Shown here: in pieces, positions 42,466 through 52,479 of the stretch | Position numbering within the stretch: position 1 is the first letter of the stretch | Layout: each line of letters opens with the position of its first letter | NCBI RefSeq assembly: GCF_905163445.1 | Contig: NC_053182.1 | Location: forward strand, 4,402,001-4,466,000 | Origin: Pararge aegeria | Taxonomy: Eukaryota > Arthropoda > Insecta > Lepidoptera > Nymphalidae | Reading direction: 5' to 3' | DNA: 64,000 nucleotides | Position numbers and translations under genes: made by a program | The notes under the pieces: generated by a model | The model's database searches: none | What the model was told of the DNA's origin: nothing | The model's input: only the letters and a program-made list of their open reading frames with translations

Positions 42466-43307
42466 GTCTTTCACAGATTTAAAAGAAGGGCTCTATCAAT
42501 TGCTTGAAACTCTTTTCTTGGCGATTGTTTGGCTGAATAACCTGCATTTTTTTTAAGTATAAGTTAACAATTCATTCAATCTTATGACGATAAATACGGC
42601 CAAAATTCATATAGATTTTCATTCAAATCTATAACGAATGCAATGCATAAATACATTAGATTCGTACTTACGTTTGGCGTGTTGATATAAAGCGCCTAAC
42701 TGGCTGCCAAGTGCCAGCTCGCGTTCGCTAGGACGACGTAACTTTATATTTACATATTTAAAAAAATTTCGTCGATCGTCTTACAAAACCATAATATTAT
42801 TATATGAATTTTAAAAATACTTCACTATTTTTTGCAAAATTTAATGTAAAGAAATAAGATAAAATAGTTTTATATGCCCAACTTTTAGGACGACGACTTT
42901 AATATGTTATTTGATATCCTAATTCCATCAGTAGGACGTCATTGAGGTACAACAGACATATGTCACGATTACGTAAGACAGACAAAATTTTCACATAATA
43001 TATTACATACGCTCATTTCACACGAATCCGATGACGATATAAAATCTTACGAGCGCCGTAGAAAGAGCACGTAGGTACAAATAAATTATTTACGAGCCCA
43101 AATCATGGCTCCATAAAACTCCGGCTGACGTGTTGACATTTATCTTCGCTTAAGAGAAACCGCTTTGATGATAACGGCTTACTGTCATCGCAGTAAAGGG
43201 TATCTATTAGGGCTCTCACACAATAATTCAATGTGAATTGGTTCATACATATTTATCTATCCATGCTACCATCATATCATCCCATCACCACCCTTAAAGT
43301 TAATGTG
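42466..43307. other. No gene seen
   Basis: Unassigned AT-rich sequence; nothing recognisable on either strand. Confidence 0.5.
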
Positions 43308-43463
43308 AAATTTAAAATGTAAATTGTTGATGTTGTCCGCTTCATCTCGGTAGAATCTGCCTTCCGAACCGGTGGTAGAGTCACAACAAACAGAAAGACT
43401 TGACGTTTCAAAAGTGCTTATATTAGGCCAACTTGAAATAAATGATTTTGAATGTTGAATTTT
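43308..43463 (+). mobile_element. LINE-1 3' UTR
   Basis: 'ctcggtagaatctgccttcc', 'gaaccggtggtagagtcaca', 'aaaagtgcttatattaggcc', with a 'gttgaattttgaa' tail that abuts a minus-strand SINE-E. Confidence 0.85.
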
Positions 43464-43720
43464 GAAAAGGCACTACAGGGCACAGGTGTCTCCCACAATG
43501 TGAAGGCCACCAAAACCACACTGGCCCAGTGCAAATAAGTGGACTCCACACGCCTTTGAGAACATTATGGAGAACTCTCAGGCATGCAGGTATCCTTACG
43601 ATGTTTTCCTCTACCATTGAAGCAGGTGAGATTTTAATAACTTAAAACGCACATAACTTAGAAACCTTAGATAAGCGGCCCCCCGAAAGTGAAGACGCAT
43701 TCCTACTATGCTTCTTATTA
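43464..43720 (-). mobile_element. SINE-E copy
   Basis: 'cacaggtgtctcccacaatg', 'cactggcccagtgcaaataa', 'actctcaggcatgcaggtat', 'taagcggccccccgaaag'. Head box B is lost at the right end. Confidence 0.85.
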
Positions 43721-44027
43721 TGCAATAAATTATATATAGTGTATGTATGAACAAACAGAAAAAAAAATATGAAATTATATATGTGAGTGAGTCTATTTGT
43801 CTCAACCACGTCACCGTCACCGTCAGTGATACAAATAAGTACTTTAATCAGTCAGTTCATAACTTCTATGTATCATCTATATTTTTCTCAGCGCACGCAA
43901 AATTATGAATTTAATTGACAAAATATTGCCACTTTAGGTTACATTAATAATATAACAGAATTGGGGTTTTTTTCAATGTCACAAACTCATCGTAGCAAAG
44001 GCCTTTAAAGGAATATTGAATGAATGA

Positions 44028-44350
44028 ATGAATGAATACACTTTTATTGTACACCACAGAGAAAATTTACAGAGATACAAATACAACAGCACAATAAGGT
44101 AGAACGTACAATTTGGCGGCCTTATCGCTAAATAGCGATCTCTTCCAGGCAACCAAAGGCATACAAGAAAATGTTATAAGAAATAAGTAGGTGGTACAAC
44201 AAACAAAATTAAATATTAGGACTTAAAACTAAATTAACATAAAAAAATAAATAAAAAAAAAAAAACATAAAACATAGTATATACTAAACATAACATATTA
44301 AAGATATGTACAAAAATATAAAATATATTCCATACATATATACAATTGAG
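44028..44350 (-). mobile_element. LINE-2 3' UTR
   Basis: (TGAA)n tail at 44020-44037, 'cacttttattgtacaccac', 'ttggcggccttatcgctaaa', 'tagcgatctcttccaggcaa'. No coding part remains. Confidence 0.85.
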
Positions 44351-44724
44351 TGAAAGTATCCTCCATAAATCCTTATTATTTAAGCATCAACGCAGAATTA
44401 GGTTAGGACCGACCAGTACTTGACGTAGCGGTATTCATATGGGCTCCATGACGATGCCTTTTACGGTTTTTTTATCGTTTGGTAATAAAAGCGAATCATT
44501 CCCGTGTGTCGTTATACCATATGAAATTTTCAGGACGAATAGTTTTTTTTTTACTTGCTTTTCTTTTATTTTCAACTAGCGGTTTTTCGCTACTTGGTCT
44601 GAATACAAATTGTAATACGTAAAAGTTTGTTATTTATAAACTTTTATCCCCAATTCATTGAGATCATCCTTGAGAGCATCCTTGAGAGTAAAAAAGACGT
44701 CTTTTATATAATTAAAAAAAAAAC
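44351..44724. other. No gene seen
   Basis: Unassigned; nothing recognisable on either strand. Confidence 0.5.
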
Positions 44725-44875
44725 ACCTGGCTAAGTTTGTTGTGGGCTCTTGCAGTTATCGCCATCCCCTTACAATTATGTAAACATATATGTATGAACG
44801 CTTTATAGTTCTTCAAGTGCCTGTGATAGGCCTACATGAATAAAGAAATTTTTAATATGAATTTAAAACTGCGGA
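44725..44875 (+). mobile_element. LINE-4 3' UTR, internally deleted
   Basis: 'ctggctaagtttgttgtggg', then directly 'agttatcgccatccccttac', 'gcctgtgataggcctacatg', 'aataaagaaatttttaa'. The 'accagggcgcg' block is missing. Confidence 0.85.
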
Positions 44876-45006
44876 TTTAAATATAAGTTGACGAGTGGAC
44901 CACTTGTTTGCTACTCGTCACGCACTTCAAACTAAGAATATGACATAAATGACATAAAGCTTACATTTAAATTATTTAACTTTCCTAGAGTTGGTGTAGC
45001 TTCGAT

Positions 45007-45232
45007 ATGTTTTTTTTTTTTCACTACAGGTAAGACTTGACTAAGGTGGTAGCGGGCTAACCTGTTAGGGAGTATGGTAGTCATATCCCTAATAGGTTTC
45101 TACGCGACATCGCACCGGGGCACTAAATCGCTTAGCCTGCAAAAACTTGTTTTGTCAGTAGGGTGGTAACTAGCCACGGCCAAAGCCTCCCACCAGACCA
45201 GACCAGAAAATTTAGAAATTATTAATTCCAAA
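45007..45232 (-). mobile_element. SINE-B copy, head missing
   Basis: 'ggtggtagcgggctaacctg', 'ctaataggtttctacgcgac', 'gggtggtaactagccacggc', 'accagaccagaccagaaaat'. Stops exactly at a LINE-4 copy. Confidence 0.9.
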
Positions 45233-45420
45233 GCCAAAGTCAAACATTTCTTTATTCAATTAGGCACATAGATCATCTTCATACACTCTTAATGCGTACA
45301 TTATATTTAAAATATGTACATAGTATTGAGCTGATGGCGAATGTAGATAACATTCGTAACCTTAAAGCTAAAGCTACGAGCTAAAAACCTTAGCCGGCTG
45401 GTAACTATTTAAGAAGCTAT
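45233..45420 (-). mobile_element. LINE-4 3' UTR, abutting SINE-B
   Basis: 'agccaaagtcaaacatttct', 'ttattcaattaggcaca', 'ccttaaagctaaagctacga'. The SINE-B head does not resume beyond it. Confidence 0.7.
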
Positions 45421-45789
45421 TTGAAGTTATAGTAGTTATAATTTCTCAACCAATATTTTTATTGCTAACGTAGTCCTTTATACTACAATAGGATTTTTCT
45501 ATAACTTACGTTTAATAAAAAACTTTAAACTAAATCTAAATACGATTGCAAATAAAAAAGTTCGCAACCTAACTGTGAAGACTAGGAACCCCGAAATTTG
45601 TAGCACAACGAGACATCGTACGCAGAGAAAGTAATTAGTGAATGTACCTTAACAACAGTCGACCCCGTTTGCTTGGTGCCTGGAAAATGTTACTCCGAAT
45701 TGGAAACTGTAATTACACCTACCAAATTTTACTTGTGATCTATAGATAGGTATTTCTTTTTCGTCGTAAACCGTCGTATTTATTGTTTA
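45421..45789. other. No gene seen
   Basis: Unassigned AT-rich sequence; nothing recognisable on either strand. Confidence 0.5.
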
Positions 45790-45950
45790 AAAGTTTTTTA
45801 TTTTTTTTATTGCACTACAAGTTAGTTGGTGGTGAGTAATGGTATTGTCTAAGATTTTTGTGGACTACTCTGTGCTATACCAACATGGCAGTTATTTTTA
45901 ACCTATACCCCGAATGGTTTTCTACGCGGCATCATAACCTAAAAAAATGT
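45790..45950 (-). mobile_element. SINE-B 3' half, degraded
   Basis: 'ttattgcactacaagttagt', 'taccccgaatggttttctac', 'gcggcatcataacc'. Strongly diverged. Confidence 0.65.
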
Positions 45951-45984
45951 ACAACCCTAATCAATTATATCGACGTGAAACGAC

Positions 45985-46628
45985 GTGTATATGCATACAT
46001 GTATATGAACGTGTGTAATATATTGTTTTAATAATAATAGGACATTGCATTTTTCCTACTCTCAGAAAATAGTTGTGAAACATAAAGATTTTCATTATTA
46101 ACAGAACTTTAATACCTAATCAGTTTGTACTAGTAGTTTCCAACTAGTCTTGCATATGTATTTTTATGTATATGCGCACATGTATATGAACGTGAGTCTA
46201 AAATTTTGTTTTAATATTATCCCTTCATAACCTTTTTTATAGTCTTGGAAAATAATTGTGAAATAAAAGTCTTTTACTATTGACATAACTTTAATACCCA
46301 ATCATTTTTGTACTAGTAGTTTTCAAGTAGTCTTGTATATGTGTATATATGTATATGTGCACATGTATATGATCGTGTGTGTAAATTATTGTTTTAATAA
46401 TATCTAAGACCATAACCTTTTTCCATGCATGAGTGACCTTTGATGCTATTTAAACTTAAATATGCAATAGTTGTTTCTGCGAATTTATACCTATAGCAAA
46501 AAACTAGTGGTTTTTATTTAAAATTATTGATCTCTATTGTGGAACGAAAGATTTTCATTATTCAGAGTTTCTTAAATACTCAAATTGGTTTAGTACTAGT
46601 AGTTTCCAACTAGTTTTGTATATATGAG
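45985..46628. repeat. Three-unit tandem repeat, period about 182 bp
   Basis: 'acatgtatatga' marks units at 45997, 46178 and 46361 (spacings 181 and 183). Each unit later has 'ttgttttaata', 'tttaataccca' or similar, and 'tactagtagtttccaactag'. Unit 3 is longer by about 100 bp (inserted AT-rich sequence near 46410-46540). Confidence 0.85.
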
Positions 46629-47005
46629 TAAAAACATTCAACATTCGCTTTGCGTGTCTCGTAAAAAGTCGAAAATGCCTTGACCGATTGAATTCTTTTT
46701 TGTTACGTTCGCTTCAATACTGGGGGACTCGTTTAGGAAAAACGAAAATTAGGAAAACCCTAAAGGAACAGCCGAAATAGCGAAAAAATATTGTATTGGA
46801 ATTTCTACAACAGATACGTTTTCTTTAATTATTTACGCTTCGCTGTGGCACATTGTGATTAAATGATTGAGAAAAATAGAAAAAAAAAAATCCTTGATGC
46901 GTATTATATATCATGCTAAAATTTCAGCCCGATCATTGCAGAACTTTTTGAGTTTTTGAAGCGTACACAAACCAACATAACATTTTTATATATATAGATA
47001 TGTGT
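46629..47005 (+). repeat. Dispersed repeat ('aaaatgccttgaccgattg' family)
   Basis: 'cgtgtctcgtaaaaagtcg', 'aatgccttgaccgattgaat', 'ttcagcccgatcattgcaga'. Related in type to 29036 and 35715. Confidence 0.45.
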
Positions 47006-47139
47006 TTTAGCACTAAAGATGTCCCTCCTACTTCCAGAGGCAACCAGTATTATTTGGAAATTATAGATAGTTGCAATCATTGACTGCAAATCTTACATAG
47101 ACTCTTCCGCACTTAAAGTTCTAGTAGTACTACCTATTA

Positions 47140-47350
47140 AAGCATTTTGTGGCCAAGCTTGTCCAGGGAAGTCCCTACTACCCCCTTGCCTATTTAAGCT
47201 GCTAAGCTGCGTTCCAGTCCGAAGGGTGTCATTTCATAGGATGTGTTCCTTGCATGGCATTCAAAGTGTTCCTCTGTTTATGTAACAAATTATAGTTTTC
47301 ACTAACCATTAGGTTACCACTGCTTGGTCCATCATTTATTACTATAAAAA
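47140..47350 (+). mobile_element. SINE-C copy
   Basis: 'gcttgtccagggaagtccct', 'ctgcgttccagtccgaagg', 'ccattaggttaccactgctt', 'ggtccatcatttattac', A-run. Both halves are present but diverged. Confidence 0.75.
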
Positions 47351-47749
47351 AACCTTTAGGATGTTATCAACAATTATAATTATATAAATAATTTTAACGC
47401 CCCCAAAATCTCCTCTAGGGCTAAAATTTTTCGAAATCGGATAGTAAGTGACCTTAATTTAACAAACATGAAACTTTTATTTAGAATAAAATTTGTATTT
47501 TTTTTTCATTAGCACCCCCGTAACCGATTTTGTGATTTAAACTTCATTCAATACATTCTTGTTTGCTCGTAACATAGCCCAAAAAAATTCTGTCCAAATT
47601 TCATGTCTAAAAGAGTTAAAATACAAAATTAAGTTTTTTATGATTTTTTCTAATTTACACTTCGGAGATTTAACACTTATAAAAAAGTTAGCCTATCCAT
47701 TAAATCAATGTATCCTCTACATGGATGCAAAATTTCAATTCAATCGGGC
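47351..47749. other. No gene seen; possibly old dispersed repeat
   Basis: 'cgcccccaaaatctcctcta' and 'gcacccccgtaaccgatttt' suggest a degraded repeat, but I cannot name it. The 71-codon frame from 47559 has no features. Confidence 0.35.
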
Positions 47750-47779
47750 AACTATTAAACTATACATAGTTTAATAGTT
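47750..47779. repeat. Perfect palindrome, 14-bp arms, 2-bp spacer
   Basis: Arms 47750-47763 ('aactattaaactat') and 47766-47779; spacer 'ac'. Confidence 0.9.
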
Positions 47780-47884
47780 TTAACGAAACAACCGTAAAAC
47801 ACTCTATAGATGTATATATTAAGTATAGATACGGCTATAAACAGGCTTTTGTTTTAACTCAAAGAAAGGTAATCTCTTGTCATT

Positions 47885-48110
47885 ATGTATTTTTTAAGCA
47901 CTTAAAATATCACTAGCTTCAACGGTGAAGGAAAACATCGTAAGGAAACCTGCATGCTGAGAGTTGTCCGTAATGTTCTCAAAATGTTTGTGGAGTACGC
48001 CAATCCGCACTGGGCCAGCGTGGTGGGCTACGGCTACTTAACCTCTTCTTATTGTGGGAGGAGACCCGTGCATTGTTGTGAGCCAGTAATTGGTCGATAT
48101 GATGATGAAG
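47885..48110 (+). mobile_element. SINE-E 3' part
   Basis: 'cttcaacggtgaaggaaaac', 'atcgtaaggaaacctgcatg', 'cactgggccagcgtggtggg', 'gggaggagacccgtgcattg', 'gatatgatgatga' tail. The tRNA-like head is absent. Confidence 0.9.
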
Positions 48111-48469
48111 TATTTTCCAAGATAAATAAATCCAATACTTTAGGAGGCAAAAGCAAATCAAATGTTACAATACAAGTGCAATTCTAACGCTTCTCGTCTA
48201 AAACAGATGAGAAACTGTAGCAAAGTTGGATAGAAACTGGAATCTCCATTGACAGCTCTTGGTATCTGAATATCGCTTTGGCATTAAAGCGAATGGATCT
48301 GAATGACATTTCAGCGTTTGCTTTTACTGGAAACAGTGAAAATTGTGCAATTGTAAGCTACAGAGTGTTAGTTGTTTAAATCACATGAAGTGCAACGTCG
48401 CAACGTTTAATCTTTTGAGTAAAGCACACACTGAAGTTCGCTTATTCAGATTTTTTTTGTAAAAACTAG
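48111..48469. other. No gene seen
   Basis: Unassigned; nothing recognisable on either strand. Confidence 0.5.
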
Positions 48470-48720
48470 AGCTAAACTTTTTTATAAATTTAAAATGCAT
48501 ATAAAAAATTTCGGAACCGACAGGATTTGAACCTGCGACCCTCGGGCAATCGCGGCCTGAGCGCTTTCTCCAATTAAGCTACGGCTCTCCTAACGTCGAT
48601 GCCGAAATTAGTATATGCCTTTCACATCAGTCTTATAGCGACTGTAGCGTCATCTAGTAGGAAACGTTGCAGTTTCGATCTACTTAATCAACATGTTTGA
48701 AACGAGAGATGACACATTGC
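48470..48720 (-). mobile_element. SINE-D copy with conserved leader
   Basis: On the minus strand a leader (48720 down to about 48589: 'gcaatgtgtcatctctcg', 'gtcgctataagactgatg', 'ggcatatactaatttcggc') is followed by a tRNA-like body (about 48588-48512): 'gagccgtagcttaattgg', 'gggtcgcaggttcaaatcc', 'tgtcggttccg'. The T-stem pairs 5 bp with a G-U; the acceptor pairs 6 of 7. The anticodon arm has a mismatch and a loop longer than 7, so I do not call a tRNA gene. Confidence 0.75.
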
Positions 48721-48824
48721 TTTTTTTATAATTTTTTTTTTTCCCCCAAATTTTTAACTGTTGCCTTAACTTATCTGTTGTGTCCAATATGTTTATTGTG
48801 TACTTTAATTTTTTCTTTACTAAC

Positions 48825-48965
48825 TATCAATAGCCTATAACAGTTCACTACTGGACTAAAGGACTCTTCGAACGGGAGGTAATGCCACGTAATGAGATCG
48901 CAGTTGCTAGTAGTGGCACAGACCACACTACTGCCCGTTCTGCTTTATATTCTCATTATATGACA
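48825..48965 (-). mobile_element. Repeat H copy
   Basis: 'agcctataacagttcactac', 'tggactaaaggactcttcga', 'cacagaccacactactgccc'. Complement of the 24000-24215 order. Confidence 0.55.
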
Positions 48966-49164
48966 TTTACTGTGTTCTGATCTGCTGTCACCACACAGCA
49001 GTACTACATGGGTAAAAAGGACATATTCTGCCTACGTCTGTCTGTAGTATTTGTTTTTCATCAATGGACCTTTTTTATTATCTTCCACATCATCATATCA
49101 AAACCGGCCCACTACAGACACTATGATATTGGATGGAAGCAGGCACTAATTTATGAAAAGCAGG

Positions 49165-49350
49165 CGAATCTGCACGCTGTAATTTATAATTTCTTCAATA
49201 CTTCCTCCAATACTTCACACCAAACGGTTCTTCCGCAATGCACTCTCAAATTACGTGTAAACAACGTGGATACTAATGAAAACGAATTTACTGTCTGTTT
49301 TTTTTTATTGTGGAGTTTTGCAAATAAAGCTTACCTAATGTTTATTGTGA
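49165..49350 (+). mobile_element. Element N, diverged copy
   Basis: 'cgaatctgcacgctgtaatt', 'tataatttcttcaatactt' and 'ttcacaccaaacggttcttc' parallel the N arms at 53350-53425. A 115-codon frame (49008-49355) reads through it and is not supported. Confidence 0.55.
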
Positions 49351-49356
49351 AATAAC

Positions 49357-49706
49357 TAGAGATGCGCTGAATAGTGGTTTCACTTGAATACCGAATATTT
49401 TTGGTTTATCCCTTACCGAAACGGATATTCGTCTGAATTATTCGGTTTACAATTACATCGTTTTTCCGCGTAAATAGTTTCTAACATGATGCTGTTGGTC
49501 AGATAACGAACGAGCTGTTCCTCAACACCCGTTCCCCGTTCCTACCCTGCACAAATTACAAATAAAAGAAAATAACTTAGTAGAAATAACATTAAAAGAA
49601 CAGAATAAATTCGGAGCAAAACCGAATATTTGGCCAAAAAAAGACCGGGAAAAGATGCCGAATAAGCTGGATACCGAATAACAATCGAATATTCGGCACA
49701 TCTCTA
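49357..49706. mobile_element. hAT-like non-autonomous transposon
   Basis: Starts 'tagagatgcgctgaata' and ends 'cgaatattcggcacatctct' plus 'a'; the two ends are inverted copies with a few mismatches. The interior repeats 'accgaat'/'attcgg' motifs. Flanks 'aaataac' (49350-49356) and 'aaacaac' (49707-49713) look like an aged duplication close to the 8 bp expected for hAT. About 350 bp, no transposase. Confidence 0.75.
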
Positions 49707-49713
49707 AAACAAC

Positions 49714-50079
49714 CTATGGGTAAAATTTAACCCTTATGTAGTCAAGCAAGAACGAGAAGCAATTGAAGTTCGTGCAATAGAACGTATTAAGCATTCAATT
49801 TGGCGCGCTTCGACCGCACAATATCTCGCTCCCGTTCACGACCGCCAATCGTTCTACATTCGCCGCAGACAATAACGAGTGTGCCGGGAATTCGTTTCAT
49901 CATGCGATCCCAGTGAAAACTAGCTTAGATGAAACTTTAAGGAATGATGAAGGAGGTAACTTATTTAATAATATTAGCAAAGTTTAGGGCGTATATCGTG
50001 CTCCCTACCACACAAAAAGTACCAATAGATATTCTAAATTCTACTTCTATAGGTTCTACTTCTTGTAACGTTATTTTCT
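49714..50079. other. No gene seen
   Basis: Unassigned; nothing recognisable on either strand. Confidence 0.5.
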
Positions 50080-50155
50080 ATTTATTATTTCACTACAAGT
50101 TAGCCCTTGATTGAATCAAGGTGGTTAGTCACGATGCAGTCTAAGATCGTAGCGT
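50080..50155 (-). mobile_element. SINE-B 3' fragment running into a palindrome
   Basis: 'atttcactacaagttagccc', 'cacgatgcagtctaagat', then 'cgtagcg' where the family has 'ggtagcgggctaac'. Confidence 0.75.
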
Positions 50156-50219
50156 TCTCAAACATACCCTATGTTTGAAAACGCTACGATCATAAACATA
50201 GGGTACGTTTGAGAACGCT
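50145..50219. repeat. Overlapping inverted repeats (22-bp and 26-bp arms)
   Basis: First pair: 50145-50166 with 50170-50191, spacer 'ccc', one mismatch. Second pair: 50151-50176 with 50194-50219, one mismatch. The motif 'agcgttctcaaac' thus appears three times, once forward and twice reversed. Confidence 0.9.
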
Positions 50220-50382
50220 GCTCACATTTTTATACAAAACTTTTCACAAATCAACATATTTGATGTCTGCATTAAAACCTCAAAATGGATTTGAACCCGC
50301 TTTTCTCCAGCAATTTCAGCCTGATTTTTATACGCATTTTTAAGGTATAAATATTTAACAAGCGTAGGTTGATAAATTGACA

Positions 50383-51144
50383 GCCGACTGGCGCAATGGG
50401 CAGCGACCCTGCTTTCTGAGTCCAAGGCCGTGGATTCGATTCCAACAACTTGAAATTGTTGGTGTGATGAACATGAATGTTTTGCAGTGTCTGGGTGTTT
50501 ATCTGTCATCATCATCATCATATCAACCGATAGACGTCCACTGGACAAAGGTCTTTTGTAGGGAGTTCCAAATTCCACGGTTCTGCGCCGCTTGGATCCA
50601 GTGGCTACCTAAGACGTGATTAATGTCGTATGTCTACCTCGTTGGGGGTCGACCAACGCTGCGCTTACCAGTTTGGGGCTGCCTTTCCAGCACCTTGAGA
50701 CCCCAACGTCTATCCTTTCTCCGAACTATGTGCCCTGCCCGTTGCCACTTCAGCTTCGCGACTCGTTGAGCTATGTCGGTAACTCTGGTTCTTCTACGAA
50801 TCTCCACATTTCTGATTCGATCGCGTAGAGATACTCCGAGTATACTCCATCGCCCGCTGAGTGACTCTGAGCCTTCTTATGAGGCCCATAGTTAACAACC
50901 ATGTTTCAGAACCATAGGTCATCAATGACAACACGCACTCTTTTAAGCTGAACGTTTATACTCAATGTGCCTCTTACCATACGGTGATCATTTCCTATAT
51001 TGTTTATCTGTATTTTATAAGTATTTATGTATATTATTCATAACAATATTCATCAGTATGTTAATACCCATAACACAAGCTACGCTTACTTTGGGGCTAG
51101 ATGGCGATGTGTGTATTGTCGAAGTATATTTATTTATTTATTTA
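50383..51144 (+). mobile_element. SINE-A copy split by an RTE insertion with 11-bp target duplication
   Basis: Left piece 50383-50506 (head 'gccgactggcgcaatgggca', box B 'gtggattcgattccaacaac', 'tgcagtgtctgggtgttta'), right piece from 51001. The sequence 'tgtttatctgt' occurs at 50496-50506 and 51001-51011, immediately flanking the insert. Confidence 0.95.
50507..51000 (-). pseudogene. LINE-3 (RTE) ORF2 C-terminal fragment inserted in SINE-A
   Basis: The plus strand begins with the complement of an (ATG)n tail, 'catcatcatcatcat', then 'gtccactggacaaaggtctt', 'ccccaacgtctatcctttct', 'atctccacatttctgattcg' and 'gagccttcttatgaggccca'. Read on the minus strand these encode the decayed equivalents of GLIRRL, RNVEIR, RWGSK and QQW motifs found intact at 56680. 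The frame is broken. The insert is bounded by an 11-bp direct repeat, so both ends are exact, and the 5' end is truncated as usual for target-primed insertion. Confidence 0.95.
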
Positions 51145-51377
51145 ATAAAACCCTTAGTAAATAAATATAACCCTTCACTGAAATATGTGGAAATATGTGT
51201 TTATACGCTCACTTAAATAATCACAGGGACACGGCTGGTGCAAGTGATATTTTTTCTTCTCGAACTTCACAGCTAAGATAGTTATTTTATCGGACCCAAG
51301 ACTACTCTAAATCATCCGTAAGTATTGAGGTGATTTATCACTGTCACAACGCTTTACAAATTTAATGTTGAACTGTT

Positions 51378-51480
51378 CAAATGGAATTAACGAATGGCTA
51401 CTGGTTTTGGGAAAACACTTTTACTCGTAAAACATTCAACAAGAAAAAGTGATTTACAAAACCAGTAGATATTCCATTTC
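51378..51480. repeat. Long imperfect palindrome, about 45-bp arms, short spacer
   Basis: 'aaatggaat' plus 'ggctactggttttg' on the left (51379-51420) mirror 'caaaaccagtag' plus 'attccattt' on the right (51457-51479). Inner parts ('cacttttactcg' and 'aagaaaaagtg') also pair loosely. Could be a tiny foldback or MITE-like unit. Confidence 0.7.
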
Positions 51481-52209
51481 TGTCTATTACAGTATCATAA
51501 TTTACAATTAAATTTAATGACGATTTTAAAAGCCAAAGTTTTTGTCAAACAAAATCACTATTGGCTAAAATTAAAATTTCGGCTTCCCTTTCGGGGGTTC
51601 CCCATCTTAACCCAACGCTATTTACACTTATATATTTAGGATATTTATTAAATTTAAAGGTTTTAAAGCCTAACGGGAATAAATACTTACGCAACATATA
51701 GTTAAGCGAGTTATATAGAGGAGTCGACCTTCCATCGTTGCTCTCATTAGTTACTCAATCCTTATTTAAAAAGATGTTACCTAGAGTCATACGTCTTTCT
51801 TCTCACCATAAACTAATAATAAAGTGCCGTAAACCTAACACTGTAAACAACAGTATGAGGTTTACGTTACGTAGGCGATTACGTATTAACTTTGTTTATC
51901 TCTTGGCACATAATCAAAAACCTCTTAGCAGGCCATTGGTGAACATTGTACAAACTAATCAATAATTGTGCTTGCCAAATTGGTAACACAATACTCATAG
52001 TACGGCATCTTCATTCTGATCTAGAAGATGAACTTACTTTTTGGCACTAACTATAAATTATAATATATCTATTATACCAATATGAATGAAAGGAATATAA
52101 ATGCTTACATTTTCCTAAATAATCTCGTTATTATAATTGACGAAGAGAATTACAATTTTGATGTTGATGTGATGTTGTATAGCTTGGGAATTTAGTTAGG
52201 AGAATCTTA
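51481..52209. other. No supported gene; unassigned 75-codon frame at 51738-51965
   Basis: The frame has many Arg/Lys/Leu residues ('RFTLRRRLRINF') and could be a retrotransposon end, but I recognise no motif. Confidence 0.35.
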
Positions 52210-52315
52210 ACGGCGAAGGAAAACATCGTGTCAAATCCAGCATTTGTCCGGGGTGGTGGAGAAAATTTGGGTGCTGTAGTAGGCTGGTGGAATTATAAGG
52301 ATGAGATACGAGTAC
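52210..52315 (+). mobile_element. SINE-E fragment, degraded
   Basis: 'aacggcgaaggaaaacatcg', 'ccggggtggtggagaaaat', 'gtagtaggctggtgg'. Confidence 0.5.
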
Positions 52316-52414
52316 AATTAAGTCTGATAATTTTAAATTTATAAGTGGTACCCAACGGTTAAATGGGGGTTTGAAGTTATCGAAAAGTCTGATATTTTTT
52401 AAGTTAGAGTCACC

Positions 52415-52475
52415 TAAAACATTCCACTGCTGGACTAAAAGCCTATCTCAACGAGAGAGTTTGCTTATTGCAGAG
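52415..52475 (-). mobile_element. Repeat H fragment
   Basis: 'cattccactgctggactaaa', 'agcctatctcaacgagag'. Compare 48835-48880. Confidence 0.4.
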
Positions 52476-52479
52476 GATG

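Noticed and set aside
48512..48588. A true tRNA gene
   Set aside because: The acceptor pairs in only 6 of 7 positions, the anticodon arm is mismatched with an oversized loop, and the sequence recurs with leader and tail as SINE-D.
49008..49355. 115-codon frame
   Set aside because: Reads through an element N copy and stops at a hAT-like element; no domain.
51378..51480. miRNA precursor
   Set aside because: Arms are gapped and outer ends look like short terminal repeats; no expression evidence available.
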